Below are positions 1-7,191 of a stretch of 30,937 nt of DNA, piece after piece; position 1 is the first letter of the stretch; the number at the start of each line of letters is the position of its first letter. The notes under the pieces were generated by a model, which saw only the letters and a list, made by a program, of their open reading frames with translations, did not search any database and had not been told where the DNA came from. The translations under genes were made by a program, and so were the position numbers. Source of the DNA: Clostridia bacterium (GTDB taxonomy: Bacteria; Bacillota; Clostridia; Christensenellales; Aristaeellaceae). The stretch spans positions 1 to 30,937 of the forward strand of contig CAAEEC010000044.1 of the NCBI GenBank assembly GCA_900754755.1, given 5' to 3'.

Positions 1-237
1 ATTCCGGGGCTGCGGACGCCCTTTGGGCGTGTCCTCGCCCCTCCACCCCTTCGGGGCTTCGACGGCTACGGCCTGTTTCGCGCACTGCGCGCGGCGAAGC
101 TCCGTCCCCATTGGGCTTACTTCGCGCTGTTTCGCGCACAGCGCGCACGCTTCGTGCGCCACTCTCGTACTCTCCCTTGGGGTTTTTGACAGTCTGAGGC
201 CGTTGCGAAAGTTTCCTCGCAACGGCCTTTGGAATCC
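1..237. repeat. Non-coding hairpin-rich stretch, possible dispersed repeat
   Basis: I see no convincing gene here. The stretch is packed with short inverted repeats with tiny loops: ACGCCC/GGGCGT (16-30), CCCC-TTC-GGGG (46-56) and GCGCACG-CTT-CGTGCGC (143-159). The word TGTTTCGCGCAC occurs twice, at 74-85 and 128-139. The word GCTTCGACGGC at 56-66 recurs at 30923-30933 in the other end of the window. This looks like an intergenic repeat family rather than a gene, but with only one window its copy number cannot be judged. Confidence 0.4.
197..228 (-). terminator. Hairpin downstream of the SGNH hydrolase gene
   Basis: A perfect 12-bp stem (AGGCCGTTGCGA, 197-208, with its complement at 217-228) around an 8-base loop lies 10 bases beyond the stop of the leftward SGNH hydrolase gene. 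It probably ends the leftward operon or protects the mRNA 3' end. There is no proper U-run on the leftward side, so it is not a textbook intrinsic terminator. Confidence 0.4.
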
Positions 238-816
238 TTAGAAGTGGGCGCGGATGGCGCGCACAACGGCATCGCCCAACGTCTGCGTGCCCAGCGGGGT
301 GTACAGGTGCGTGGGATCCGACCAGGCGGATTCCGGCAGCGCGCGGGCCGTGGCGTACAGATCGTTCACCGGCACGCCCAGGCGCGCCATGGTTTCCCGG
401 GCCGCGCGGTTGTAGGCCTCGATTTCCGCGTTGTAGCGCATAAAGCGCTCTGGTTGCTCGTAGCGCGCCTCCACAATCGGCGTGCTCAGCGCAAAGATCT
501 GCGCGGCGTTCGGGCATACCTTGCGGATGCGCAAAACGATGCGCTCCAGCAAGCTGGCGTATTGGCCGATGGGTGTGAGCGGCTCATCGCCAAACAGGCG
601 CGCCACGTCCCACAAGCCCGCGTTCCAGTGCACCACGTCCACGCATTCCGGTTGACATTCCTTTTCAATCCAGTCGTGCGCATTGCGCAGGGTATATTGT
701 GCAAAGCGGCAATTCTCGCTGGGATAATACACGGCGGCCTCGTCCGCGAGCGCGTCGCGCACGTAGCGATCGTATCCCATGCGAATGGAATCCCCCATCA
801 GAAAAACCGTTTTCAT
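238..816 (-). CDS. SGNH/GDSL-family hydrolase
   Basis: A 192-residue cytoplasmic protein of the SGNH (GDSL) esterase/lipase superfamily, which hydrolyses esters such as acyl or acetyl groups on sugars. The nucleophile block is GDSI near the N-terminus (Ser10). An Asn-containing block HWNAGLWD (Asn65) stands where block III is expected, and the Asp-x-x-His block is DPTH (Asp167, His170). There is no signal peptide. The ATG at 816 is chosen because GGAGGAAA lies just upstream and the protein then begins at the first conserved strand; a longer in-frame reading to 963 would run into the regulator gene. It is the last gene of the leftward arm, 19 bases after the regulator. Its substrate is unknown; removing an acyl group from the compound the island degrades is an inference. 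Confidence 0.82.
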   Translation of the reverse strand: MKTVFLMGDSIRMGYDRYVRDALADEAAVYYPSENCRFAQYTLRNAHDWIEKECQPECVDVVHWNAGLWDVARLFGDEPLTPIGQYASLLERIVLRIRKVCPNAAQIFALSTPIVEARYEQPERFMRYNAEIEAYNRAARETMARLGVPVNDLYATARALPESAWSDPTHLYTPLGTQTLGDAVVRAIRAHF

Positions 817-835
817 GCCATTTTCCTCCGTTTCT

Positions 836-1936
836 TCAAGTCTGCGCAGGCGGCGCGATAGAGGCGCGCTCCATCCATTCCACGGGGATGCGCACGGTGT
901 AGCGATCCCACGCCGCCATACCGCCGCGCTGGAGCATGGCCAGCATATGCTCCACGGCGACATGCGCCATCTGCTCCGCGCGCGGGCCCACGCTCGTCAG
1001 TTGCGGGGCGCAAAAGCGGCACAGGTCGATATTGTCAAAGCCCACGACACTCAATTCTCCCGGCACTTTCAGCCCCAGGCGGTTGGCGGCTTCCATTGCG
1101 CCCAGCGCCATCATATCGCTGGCCGCGACCAGCGCGCCCGGCCACGCTTCCCGCGCGAGGGAGGATAGCATGGTTTGCACGGCCTTCAGGCTGCCGTCGT
1201 AGGTCCAATCGCCCTGCGCCAGCAGGGCGGGCTCCACGGCGAGGCCGCAATCGCGCATGGCGGAGACAAAGCCGTGCAGCCGTTCCGTGGCGTTGCAGGA
1301 TTGCGGCGCGCCGCCCACAAAGGCGATCCGCCGGTGCCCCAGCGCCGCCAAGCGCGAAACCGCCTGCGCAATCCCGGCTTCGTTGTCCGGCAACACGGAA
1401 AGGATGCGCGCTTCGTGGTGGTTCAGGCACAACAAGGGCATGCCCAGCGCCAGATGCCGCTCCACGATTTCCGCGTCCAGCGTGCTCACGAGAAAAGCGC
1501 CCGCAATGGGATATTGTTCCGCCAGCGTGTCGATTTCCCTGGCGGAAGATACGCCGGCATACAAAAGCGTATATCCGCTCTGGCGGCACATCTGCTCCAT
1601 CAAAAAGAAGAGTTGCGCGTTGTAGGCCGAGGAATTGCTGCGAATGTCGTTTTGCGATTTGCTCATCACAAAAAGGAGCGTACCCTGCTGCGCGGGTTCG
1701 CTTTCCCTGTGCGGCGCGTTTACAAAGGAACCGCACCCCGCGCGCTTGTAGATCAGGCCGTCCTGCACCAGCATGTCCAGCGCTTTGCGCACCGTGATGC
1801 GCTGCACGCCAAAGGCCTCGCAAAGTTCCCGTTCGAAGGGGAGCTGGCTGCCCGGCGCCAGCTCGCCGCTTTGGATTTTTGCCTTCAGATTGTCGTAGAT
1901 CACTTGATATTGCGGCACAAAGCTACTCTTGGCCAA
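836..1936 (-). CDS. GntR-family regulator with LacI-type ligand-binding domain
   Basis: A 366-residue transcription factor. Residues about 8-72 form a GntR winged helix (PGSQLPFERELCEAFGVQRI, then TVRKAL and a wing ending GCGSFV). Residues about 85-350 form a periplasmic-binding-protein-like sensor as in LacI and AraR, with typical phrases such as LGHRRIAFVGG, ALVAASDMMALGAMEA and LSVVGFDNIDL. This AraR-like architecture usually acts as a sugar-responsive repressor. The start is a TTG at 1936 with AGGGGG eight bases upstream, so translation may be kept low. It lies 35 bases after the isomerase gene and 19 before the hydrolase. The palindromes at 2786-2798 and 2913-2920, overlapping both divergent promoters, are its likely operators, which would make it autoregulated. 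The effector is unknown. Confidence 0.9.
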   Translation of the reverse strand: MAKSSFVPQYQVIYDNLKAKIQSGELAPGSQLPFERELCEAFGVQRITVRKALDMLVQDGLIYKRAGCGSFVNAPHRESEPAQQGTLLFVMSKSQNDIRSNSSAYNAQLFFLMEQMCRQSGYTLLYAGVSSAREIDTLAEQYPIAGAFLVSTLDAEIVERHLALGMPLLCLNHHEARILSVLPDNEAGIAQAVSRLAALGHRRIAFVGGAPQSCNATERLHGFVSAMRDCGLAVEPALLAQGDWTYDGSLKAVQTMLSSLAREAWPGALVAASDMMALGAMEAANRLGLKVPGELSVVGFDNIDLCRFCAPQLTSVGPRAEQMAHVAVEHMLAMLQRGGMAAWDRYTVRIPVEWMERASIAPPAQT

Positions 1937-1971
1937 GCGGTGCGCCCCCTTTCTCTTTCCCGGCGCGCCAT

Positions 1972-2766
1972 TTACATCCGCGCTGGGAACAGCGAGCGCG
2001 CGTAGGCCAGATCCTGCGCGATGTAGGCTTCCACATTGGCCTCGTCGGTGTATTCCGCCGGCATGCAGATGTCGCCATCGTAGCCATGCGCGGTCAGGAA
2101 ATCTGCCGCGTCTTTCCAGGAAGCCGCGCCGTTGCGGCCAGTGGTAAAGTAGGGCTCAAACACGGCCTGCTCCGCCTCCGGGCCGTTTGCCCGGCGGTAA
2201 TAGGCCATCTTCAGGTTCACCAGCACCAGCTTGTCCCAGATGATGTCCAGCGCCTGGGCGGGGATTTCGCCGGACAGGGCGGAATGCGCGGCATCCCAAA
2301 TCGCGCCGATGTGTTGGGGGTTGAAACCTTCCAGGAGTTCGCGCATTTCCATCGTATTGAAAATGCCAAATCCATAGTGCTGCTGCACGCCGATGGTGAC
2401 GGAATACTTTTCACAAAGCGGTGCCAGCGCTTCTAGTTCGCGTTTTTTGGCTTCCATGCTTTTTCTGTAGCCGATGGCGGGCTCCGCATTGATCATAATG
2501 CGCAGAATGCGCACGCCCGCGGCATGGCAGGCGGCAAAGGTGCGCTCGCTGGTATCGCCCGCCACCGATGTGATGCGCACTCCGTATTGCGCCAGCGTTT
2601 TGCCGAGGGAAACGAGCCCGCGTTCGGCGTCCGCAAGGTCCACTTGATACCCTGCGCGCAGAGGAAATTCAATTCCGGTAAATCCCAGTCGCGCCGCCAG
2701 CGCGCCCAGTTCTTCCGCCGTTGCGGTTTTCCATGGCTTGGTAAATAGCGACCAATGGTGAATCAT
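1972..2766 (-). CDS. Sugar phosphate isomerase/epimerase (AP2Ec TIM barrel)
   Basis: A 264-residue protein of the xylose-isomerase-like TIM-barrel superfamily (AP endonuclease 2 fold), whose members isomerise or epimerise sugars, inosose or hydroxypyruvate in a metal-dependent way. Visible barrel strands with likely metal ligands are GFTGIEFPLR (Glu), IGAIWDAAHSAL (Asp, His) and ICMPAEYTD (Glu). The ATG at 2766 is used because GGAGGAAT precedes it at good spacing; the in-frame extension to 2832 would cover the promoter. It is the first gene of the leftward operon, under a near-consensus promoter. Family membership is clear, the exact reaction is not. Confidence 0.85.
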   Translation of the reverse strand: MIHHWSLFTKPWKTATAEELGALAARLGFTGIEFPLRAGYQVDLADAERGLVSLGKTLAQYGVRITSVAGDTSERTFAACHAAGVRILRIMINAEPAIGYRKSMEAKKRELEALAPLCEKYSVTIGVQQHYGFGIFNTMEMRELLEGFNPQHIGAIWDAAHSALSGEIPAQALDIIWDKLVLVNLKMAYYRRANGPEAEQAVFEPYFTTGRNGAASWKDAADFLTAHGYDGDICMPAEYTDEANVEAYIAQDLAYARSLFPARM

Positions 2767-2785
2767 GGTATTCCTCCTGCAAATA

Positions 2786-2798
2786 ATACATGTATACA
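2786..2798. promoter_or_regulatory. Candidate operator of the GntR-type regulator (left promoter)
   Basis: Two overlapping perfect palindromes, ATACATGTAT (2786-2795) and TGTATACA (2791-2798), lie just downstream of the leftward -10 box, at the expected transcription start. The GT...AC half-site form is typical of GntR-family operators. A repressor bound here would block the isomerase-regulator-hydrolase operon. Confidence 0.6.
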
Positions 2799-2803
2799 AA
2801 ATG

Positions 2804-2832
2804 ATTATAGCACACCTTTCGCCCACTGTCAA
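2804..2832 (-). promoter_or_regulatory. Consensus sigma-A promoter of the leftward operon
   Basis: Reading leftward, TTGACA (2832-2827), a 17-base spacer and TATAAT (2809-2804) match the consensus perfectly, and a TG one base upstream of the -10 makes it an extended -10. Start of transcription is expected near 2797, inside the candidate operator. A promoter this strong probably needs repression. Confidence 0.85.
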
Positions 2833-2892
2833 ATGAATCTATCCGCATATCATAAACTCAAAGTTAATTGTGAGAATGATGGCGCAAGCCGC

Positions 2893-2921
2893 TTGACAGT
2901 TCTCGCTTTTTGTGTTAACAT
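2893..2921 (+). promoter_or_regulatory. Promoter of the rightward dehydrogenase operon
   Basis: TTGACA (2893-2898), 17 bases, then TAACAT (2916-2921). The -35 is perfect and the -10 matches at four of six positions. The leader to the first gene is about 75 bases. The -10 overlaps the palindrome TGTTAACA. Confidence 0.65.
2913..2920. promoter_or_regulatory. Second candidate operator (right promoter)
   Basis: TGTTAACA is an 8-bp perfect palindrome that sits on the -10 of the rightward promoter and resembles TGTATACA at 2791-2798 (same TGT/ACA ends). A repressor binding both would control both arms of the island together. Confidence 0.45.
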
Positions 2922-3002
2922 ACGCTCAGAAATCGGGCGCACATGTTTTGATATTCAAAGCAAATAAAAGAGATAGGTTCTTAAAAACACGGAGGATATG
3001 TC

Positions 3003-4016
3003 ATGAAAAAATACAAGGTGGGTCTCGTACTGGAAAAAATGCTGGCGGAAAGTTTGTTTTCTGCAGGCGACATGTCCTTTTTGGCCAGCATCGCAGATGT
3101 GAATCCCATACAGGCGCTGCCCGAAACCGTTTCGCGGGAATACATGATGGAAACGCTCGAGGGCGCGGATGTGGCCATCACCTGCTGGCGCACCCCGGCT
3201 TTCACGGAGGAAATGCTCCAGTCGTTGCCGCGCCTGCGGCTAATCGCGCACGCGGCGGGCTCGGTGAAAAATTTGGTGCCGCCGTCCTTCTGGACCTCGG
3301 GTCGGCGCATCACCAGCAACGCTCCCGTCATCGCCGAAGACGTGGCGCAGACCACGTTGGCGTTGATCCTCACTTCGCTCAAGCAGTTGTGGCAACTGAA
3401 TGCCTCCACCGCGGCGGGCGAATGGAAGGGCGGCGAATCCGGTGCTTTCACTACGCGGCGGCTGGATGGGCTCAGCGTGGGCATCGTGGGCGCTTCGCTG
3501 GTGGGCCGGGAAGTGCTGCGCATCCTCCAGCCCTTCCATTGCCGCCTGTTACTGGCAGATCCCTATCTTTCCCCGCTAGAGGCGGAAAATCTGGGCGCGG
3601 AATTGCTACCGCTGGAAGATCTGATCCGCCAGAGCGATGTGCTCACGCTGCACGCGCCCGCCAACGAGGATTGCCGCCACATACTCAACGCGCAAAATTT
3701 GCCCCTGCTGCGCGATGGCGCATTGCTGGTCAACACCGCGCGCGGCATGCTAATCGACGAGGCGGCTTTGCTGCGCGAGCTGCGCACGGGCCGGATCATG
3801 GCTTGCCTGGACGTAACGGATCCTGAGCCGCCCGCGCCGGATTCGCCGCTGCGCACGCTGCCCAACGTCGTCCTCACGCCGCACATCGCGGGCGGACACA
3901 CACAAAATGGCCGCCGGATGATGGGGCGCAACATCCCCATCGAGACGTACAATTTCTTGGTAAAGGGCGCGTTGAAATTTGAGGTGCGCGGCGATATGCT
4001 GCAGCACATGGCGTAA
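3003..4016 (+). CDS. D-isomer-specific 2-hydroxyacid dehydrogenase
   Basis: A 337-residue NAD(P)-dependent oxidoreductase that interconverts a 2-oxoacid and a D-2-hydroxyacid. The nucleotide-binding segment GIVGASLVG (about 160-168) is a variant of the usual GxGxxG. The catalytic set is present: Arg247 in NTARG, Glu275 in TDPEP and His294 in PHIAG. Length is normal for the family. The ATG at 3003 follows GGAGG at proper distance. It is the first gene of the rightward arm, 14 bases ahead of the iron-dependent dehydrogenase. Substrate cannot be read from the sequence; phosphoglycerate dehydrogenase is unlikely because of the catabolic neighbours and the lack of an ACT domain. Confidence 0.88.
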   Translation: MKKYKVGLVLEKMLAESLFSAGDMSFLASIADVNPIQALPETVSREYMMETLEGADVAITCWRTPAFTEEMLQSLPRLRLIAHAAGSVKNLVPPSFWTSGRRITSNAPVIAEDVAQTTLALILTSLKQLWQLNASTAAGEWKGGESGAFTTRRLDGLSVGIVGASLVGREVLRILQPFHCRLLLADPYLSPLEAENLGAELLPLEDLIRQSDVLTLHAPANEDCRHILNAQNLPLLRDGALLVNTARGMLIDEAALLRELRTGRIMACLDVTDPEPPAPDSPLRTLPNVVLTPHIAGGHTQNGRRMMGRNIPIETYNFLVKGALKFEVRGDMLQHMA

Positions 4017-4030
4017 GGAGGCGCGCGTAT

Positions 4031-5179
4031 ATGTTCGATGTGATTCAAAACCGCCGCGTGCTCTTTGGCGCAGGCGCGATTGACCGCCTAGGCGCCCTGC
4101 TGGCCGCGGAGCATTACCGCTCTGTCTTTGTCCTGGCATTCCGGCGAGAAGCGCCCTGCGTGCAAAAGACGCTGGAAGCACTGGAAGAAGCGCGCATTCC
4201 CTATGTGCTGGATGCTTCCCTGCATGGCGAACCATCCACCCTGGATATCGACCGCATCGCCGCCGCCGCGCGCGCGGCTAAGCCTGACGCCATCCTCGCG
4301 GTAGGCGGCGGTAGCACGATGGACGCGGCCAAAGCTGTGGCCATGCTAGTCACGAACGAAGGCGGTATTGAGCCCTATCAAATGGAGGGCAAGCCCATTA
4401 CCACGCCCGCGCTGCCGTTCTTCGCCGTGCCCACCACTTCGGGCACCGGCTCGGAGGCCACCAAGGTGAGCGTGGTGTACAATCCCAAGAACCATTTGAA
4501 AAAGAGCTTTTACGACCGTTCTATGATCGCGCAGGCGGTGGTGCTGGATCCGCAGCTGGTGGTGGACCTGCGCAGGGACGTTACGGTTTCCACGGGCGTG
4601 GACGCGCTCAGCCACGCCATTGAAAGCTACGTTTCCCTGGACGCCACGCCTTACACGGAAATGTTCAGCCTGCAGGCTATGCGCCTGGTTTGCCAGAGCC
4701 TGGAAACCTGCGCTGCCCACCCCCACGACTTGCAGGCCCGCGGCGATATGATGCTGGCCAGCTATTTTGGAGGGTGCGCGCTGAACGCGGGCATCGGCCT
4801 GGCGCATATCATCGCCCAGCCGCTGGGCGGGTTGATCCATATCCCGCACGGCGTGGCCTGCGCCATTTATTTGCCCTATGCCATGCGGTACAATGTGGAA
4901 TATAGCACGGCCAAATACTGCGATATCGCGCGCGTGTTTGGCGCCAGCGGCGAAACGGGTCTGGCGCTGGCGCAGGAAGGCATCGCGCGCGTGGAAGCGC
5001 TTCTCACGCGGTTGGGCGCGCCCAATAGCATTGCGGACTATGTGGATGAAACCTTCAGCATCGATGCCGCAGTGGACGCGGTGCGCGGCGCGACGGGGCA
5101 CATCGCCTGCAATCCCCGGCCCGTCACCCGCGAAGCCATTTACGAGGGCATACACCAATCCATTCGGAAAGGAGTTTAA
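4031..5179 (+). CDS. Iron-containing alcohol dehydrogenase
   Basis: A 382-residue group III (Fe-dependent) alcohol dehydrogenase that interconverts an alcohol and an aldehyde or ketone with NAD(P). The cofactor motif is VGGGSTMDAAK (about 91-101) and PTTSGTGSEAT follows at about 134-144. Metal ligands match the family: Asp191 and His195 in DALSHAIES, His259 in GLAH and His273 in PHG. The His that usually lies four residues after the GLAH histidine (His267 in E. coli FucO) is Gln263 here, in AQPLGG. AAGGAGG precedes the ATG by 9 bases. The nitrilase-family gene begins 2 bases after its stop, so the two are probably translationally coupled. Confidence 0.9.
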   Translation: MFDVIQNRRVLFGAGAIDRLGALLAAEHYRSVFVLAFRREAPCVQKTLEALEEARIPYVLDASLHGEPSTLDIDRIAAAARAAKPDAILAVGGGSTMDAAKAVAMLVTNEGGIEPYQMEGKPITTPALPFFAVPTTSGTGSEATKVSVVYNPKNHLKKSFYDRSMIAQAVVLDPQLVVDLRRDVTVSTGVDALSHAIESYVSLDATPYTEMFSLQAMRLVCQSLETCAAHPHDLQARGDMMLASYFGGCALNAGIGLAHIIAQPLGGLIHIPHGVACAIYLPYAMRYNVEYSTAKYCDIARVFGASGETGLALAQEGIARVEALLTRLGAPNSIADYVDETFSIDAAVDAVRGATGHIACNPRPVTREAIYEGIHQSIRKGV

Positions 5180-5181
5180 CC

Positions 5182-6117
5182 ATGGGCAAGAAAACCAAAA
5201 TCGCCTCCTTCGGCCTGAACGAAGCGTTCTGGGAAGGAAAATCGCAGCAGGAAATGGTGGGAGTCGCGCTCGACAAGATCGAGTCCGTTCGTGGTTACCA
5301 TCCGGATCTGATCTGCTTGCCGGAAGCGTTTCTCAAAACCGGCGGCGACCGCAACAACCCCCAGTGGTGGTCCATCACGCAGGAGCTGCTGGCCAAGCTG
5401 CGTAAGCGGGCGCGGGAAATGCAGTGCTATATTCTGGCTTCCGTTTATGAGCCGAGCCCGGTCTATGAGGGATTGCGCTACAATTGCGTATGGCTCATCG
5501 ACCGGCAGGGGCAGGATGCCGGCAAGTATTATAAGCTGCATCCCGTGGTGGAAGAATCGCTGGAAGGGCATGTGATCCCTGGCGACGAATGCCCGGTGTT
5601 CGATACGGATTTTGGCCGGCTTGGCGTGCAAACCTGTTTTGATATCGGCTGGCGCGATGGCTGGAAGCATCTCGCGGATCAGGGCGCGCAGTTGGTCGTG
5701 TGGAGTGCGGCCTACGATGGCGGCAATCTGCTCAACGCTTACGCGGCCTTGCACATGTACTATGTGGTATCCACCGTGCGCACGGACCACGCGCGCATCA
5801 TTGATCTCACCGGGCGCACCATCGCCCAGGGCGCGCGCTGGAACGGCCTCGCCATGGCGACGGTGGATTTGGAAACCACGCTGTTCCACATCGACCGCCA
5901 GTTCCAAAAAATCGACCAAATTCGCCGTGCGCTGGGCGATAAAGTGACCATTCGCGCGCATTCCGAAGAGAACGTATTTACCATCGAATCCAACGACGCC
6001 CAATGGCCCATGGAACGGATTCAAAGGGAATTTTCGCTGATGACCTATAAGGATTACCACGCGGAGGCTTCGCGGCTGCAGGAAGAATGGCGCGCGAAGT
6101 ATCCCCGCAAGCGCTAG
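5182..6117 (+). CDS. Carbon-nitrogen hydrolase (nitrilase superfamily)
   Basis: A 311-residue cytoplasmic hydrolase that cleaves an amide, carbamoyl or nitrile C-N bond. The catalytic triad is visible: Glu48 in LICLPEAF, Lys118 in KYYKLH and Cys152 in GVQTCFDIGW. Length is typical. The C-terminal 60 residues, ending in a basic tail, extend past the usual core. The ATG at 5182 follows AAAGGAG. It is the last gene of the rightward operon and is followed by a good terminator at 6221. Together with the SGNH hydrolase it suggests that the island degrades an amide- or ester-bearing compound (inference). Confidence 0.88.
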   Translation: MGKKTKIASFGLNEAFWEGKSQQEMVGVALDKIESVRGYHPDLICLPEAFLKTGGDRNNPQWWSITQELLAKLRKRAREMQCYILASVYEPSPVYEGLRYNCVWLIDRQGQDAGKYYKLHPVVEESLEGHVIPGDECPVFDTDFGRLGVQTCFDIGWRDGWKHLADQGAQLVVWSAAYDGGNLLNAYAALHMYYVVSTVRTDHARIIDLTGRTIAQGARWNGLAMATVDLETTLFHIDRQFQKIDQIRRALGDKVTIRAHSEENVFTIESNDAQWPMERIQREFSLMTYKDYHAEASRLQEEWRAKYPRKR

Positions 6118-6220
6118 GAGGGGATTGGCATGGAAAGCCGGGCCGCCCTTTGAAAATCTATAGCGAAGCATATCCGGTTTCTCCCCTTCAATGGGGCGCA
6201 TAGGCGCAAGGCAATCTTTG

Positions 6221-6257
6221 AAGCGCGCGGCGGAAAGCAGTTCCGCCACGCGCTTTT
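6221..6257 (+). terminator. Intrinsic terminator after the nitrilase gene
   Basis: AAGCGCG-c-GGCGGAA (6221-6235), loop AGCAG, then TTCCGCC-a-CGCGCTT with a TTTT run to 6257. It is a strong stem with one mismatch and ends the catabolic operon. The stretch between 6118 and 6220 shows no gene. Confidence 0.75.
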
Positions 6258-6289
6258 GCGAATCGAGGCAAAATTTTACGTTTCTTCCC

Positions 6290-6318
6290 TTGCGATTTTG
6301 CCGCGCATGTACCACAAT
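6290..6318 (+). promoter_or_regulatory. Probable promoter of the methyltransferase-zinc transporter run
   Basis: TTGCGA (6290-6295), 17 bases, CACAAT (6313-6318), about 25 bases ahead of the methyltransferase start. It is a moderate match to sigma-A boxes, supported by its place right after a terminator. No Zur-like inverted repeat was evident here. Confidence 0.45.
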
Positions 6319-6342
6319 AGATTGGTTAGGGAGGATGGATAC

Positions 6343-7191
6343 ATGTACCTTGCGAGCGGTTGGAAAGATTATGAAGTGCTGGACGCGGGCGGCGGCGAAA
6401 AGCTGGAACGCTGGGGCGATGTGGTGTTGCGCCGGCCGGATCCGCAAGCCATATGGGCCGTGCAGGCGCCGGAAATGTGGAACAAGGCGGACGCCGTTTA
6501 CCACCGCTCGAAGGCGGGCGGCGGCGAATGGGAATTTAGGCGCAAGCTGCCGGAGCGCTGGCAGGTTTCCTATGGCGGGAACGCGTTCTATGTGCGGCCC
6601 ACGGGCTTTAAGCACACGGGCCTGTTTCCCGAACAGGCCGTGAACTGGGATTGGATGGCCGAGCGCATCCGCCAGGCCAAGGGCGAAGTGCGCGTTTTGA
6701 ATTTGTTTGGCTACACAGGCGGGGCGACGCTGGCCTGCGCGCGCGCGGGCGCGAAAGTCACGCATGTGGACGCGGCCAAGGGCATTATGCAATGGGCGGG
6801 CGAAAACTATCGCCTCAGCCAACTGGATAGCACGCGCGTGCGCTGGCTGGTGGACGACGCGTTCAAATTCGTGGCGCGCGAACTGCGGCGCGGCAACCGC
6901 TATGAAGGGATTTTGATGGATCCCCCGTCCTATGGGCGCGGCCCGGGCGGCGAGGTCTGGAAGCTGGAAGACGGGCTGTATTCGCTGATTGAATCGTGCA
7001 GCCAGCTCTTGAGCGACCGCGCGGTGTTTTTCCTGGTGAACAGCTACACCACGGGCCTGCAGCCCGCGGTGCTTTACAACATGCTCCTGATGACGGCGGG
7101 CGGCAAGGTGGAAGCCGACGAAATCGGCCTGCCCATTCGCTCGGGCGGCGTATTGCCCTGCGGCGCGAGCGGCCGCTGCATACCATGCTAG
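6343..7191 (+). CDS. Class I SAM-dependent rRNA methyltransferase, RlmI/RlmK-like
   Basis: A 282-residue methyltransferase. Motif I is LNLFGYTGGATLACARAGA followed by VTHVDAAKG, the SAM site, and the catalytic-loop motif is DPPSYGRGP, as in RlmI/RlmK-type 23S rRNA cytosine methyltransferases. The long N-terminal PUA domain of RlmI is absent, so this is the shorter form common in Firmicutes. The start at 6343 is preferred to one at 6256 because AGGGAGGA lies 7 bases upstream and the promoter fits in between. Its last 7 bases overlap the start of the pseudouridine synthase gene (ATGCTAG), so the two RNA-modifying enzymes are probably coupled. Confidence 0.82.
   Translation: MYLASGWKDYEVLDAGGGEKLERWGDVVLRRPDPQAIWAVQAPEMWNKADAVYHRSKAGGGEWEFRRKLPERWQVSYGGNAFYVRPTGFKHTGLFPEQAVNWDWMAERIRQAKGEVRVLNLFGYTGGATLACARAGAKVTHVDAAKGIMQWAGENYRLSQLDSTRVRWLVDDAFKFVARELRRGNRYEGILMDPPSYGRGPGGEVWKLEDGLYSLIESCSQLLSDRAVFFLVNSYTTGLQPAVLYNMLLMTAGGKVEADEIGLPIRSGGVLPCGASGRCIPC

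Noticed and set aside
23..241. Small rightward frame at the left end
   Set aside because: Its codons run through hairpin repeats, and there is no ribosome binding site and no domain.
5176..6822. Long leftward open frame opposite the nitrilase and methyltransferase genes
   Set aside because: It is antisense to two genes with intact catalytic motifs, crosses a terminator and promoter, and reads as Arg/Ala/His-rich low-complexity sequence typical of GC-rich shadow frames.
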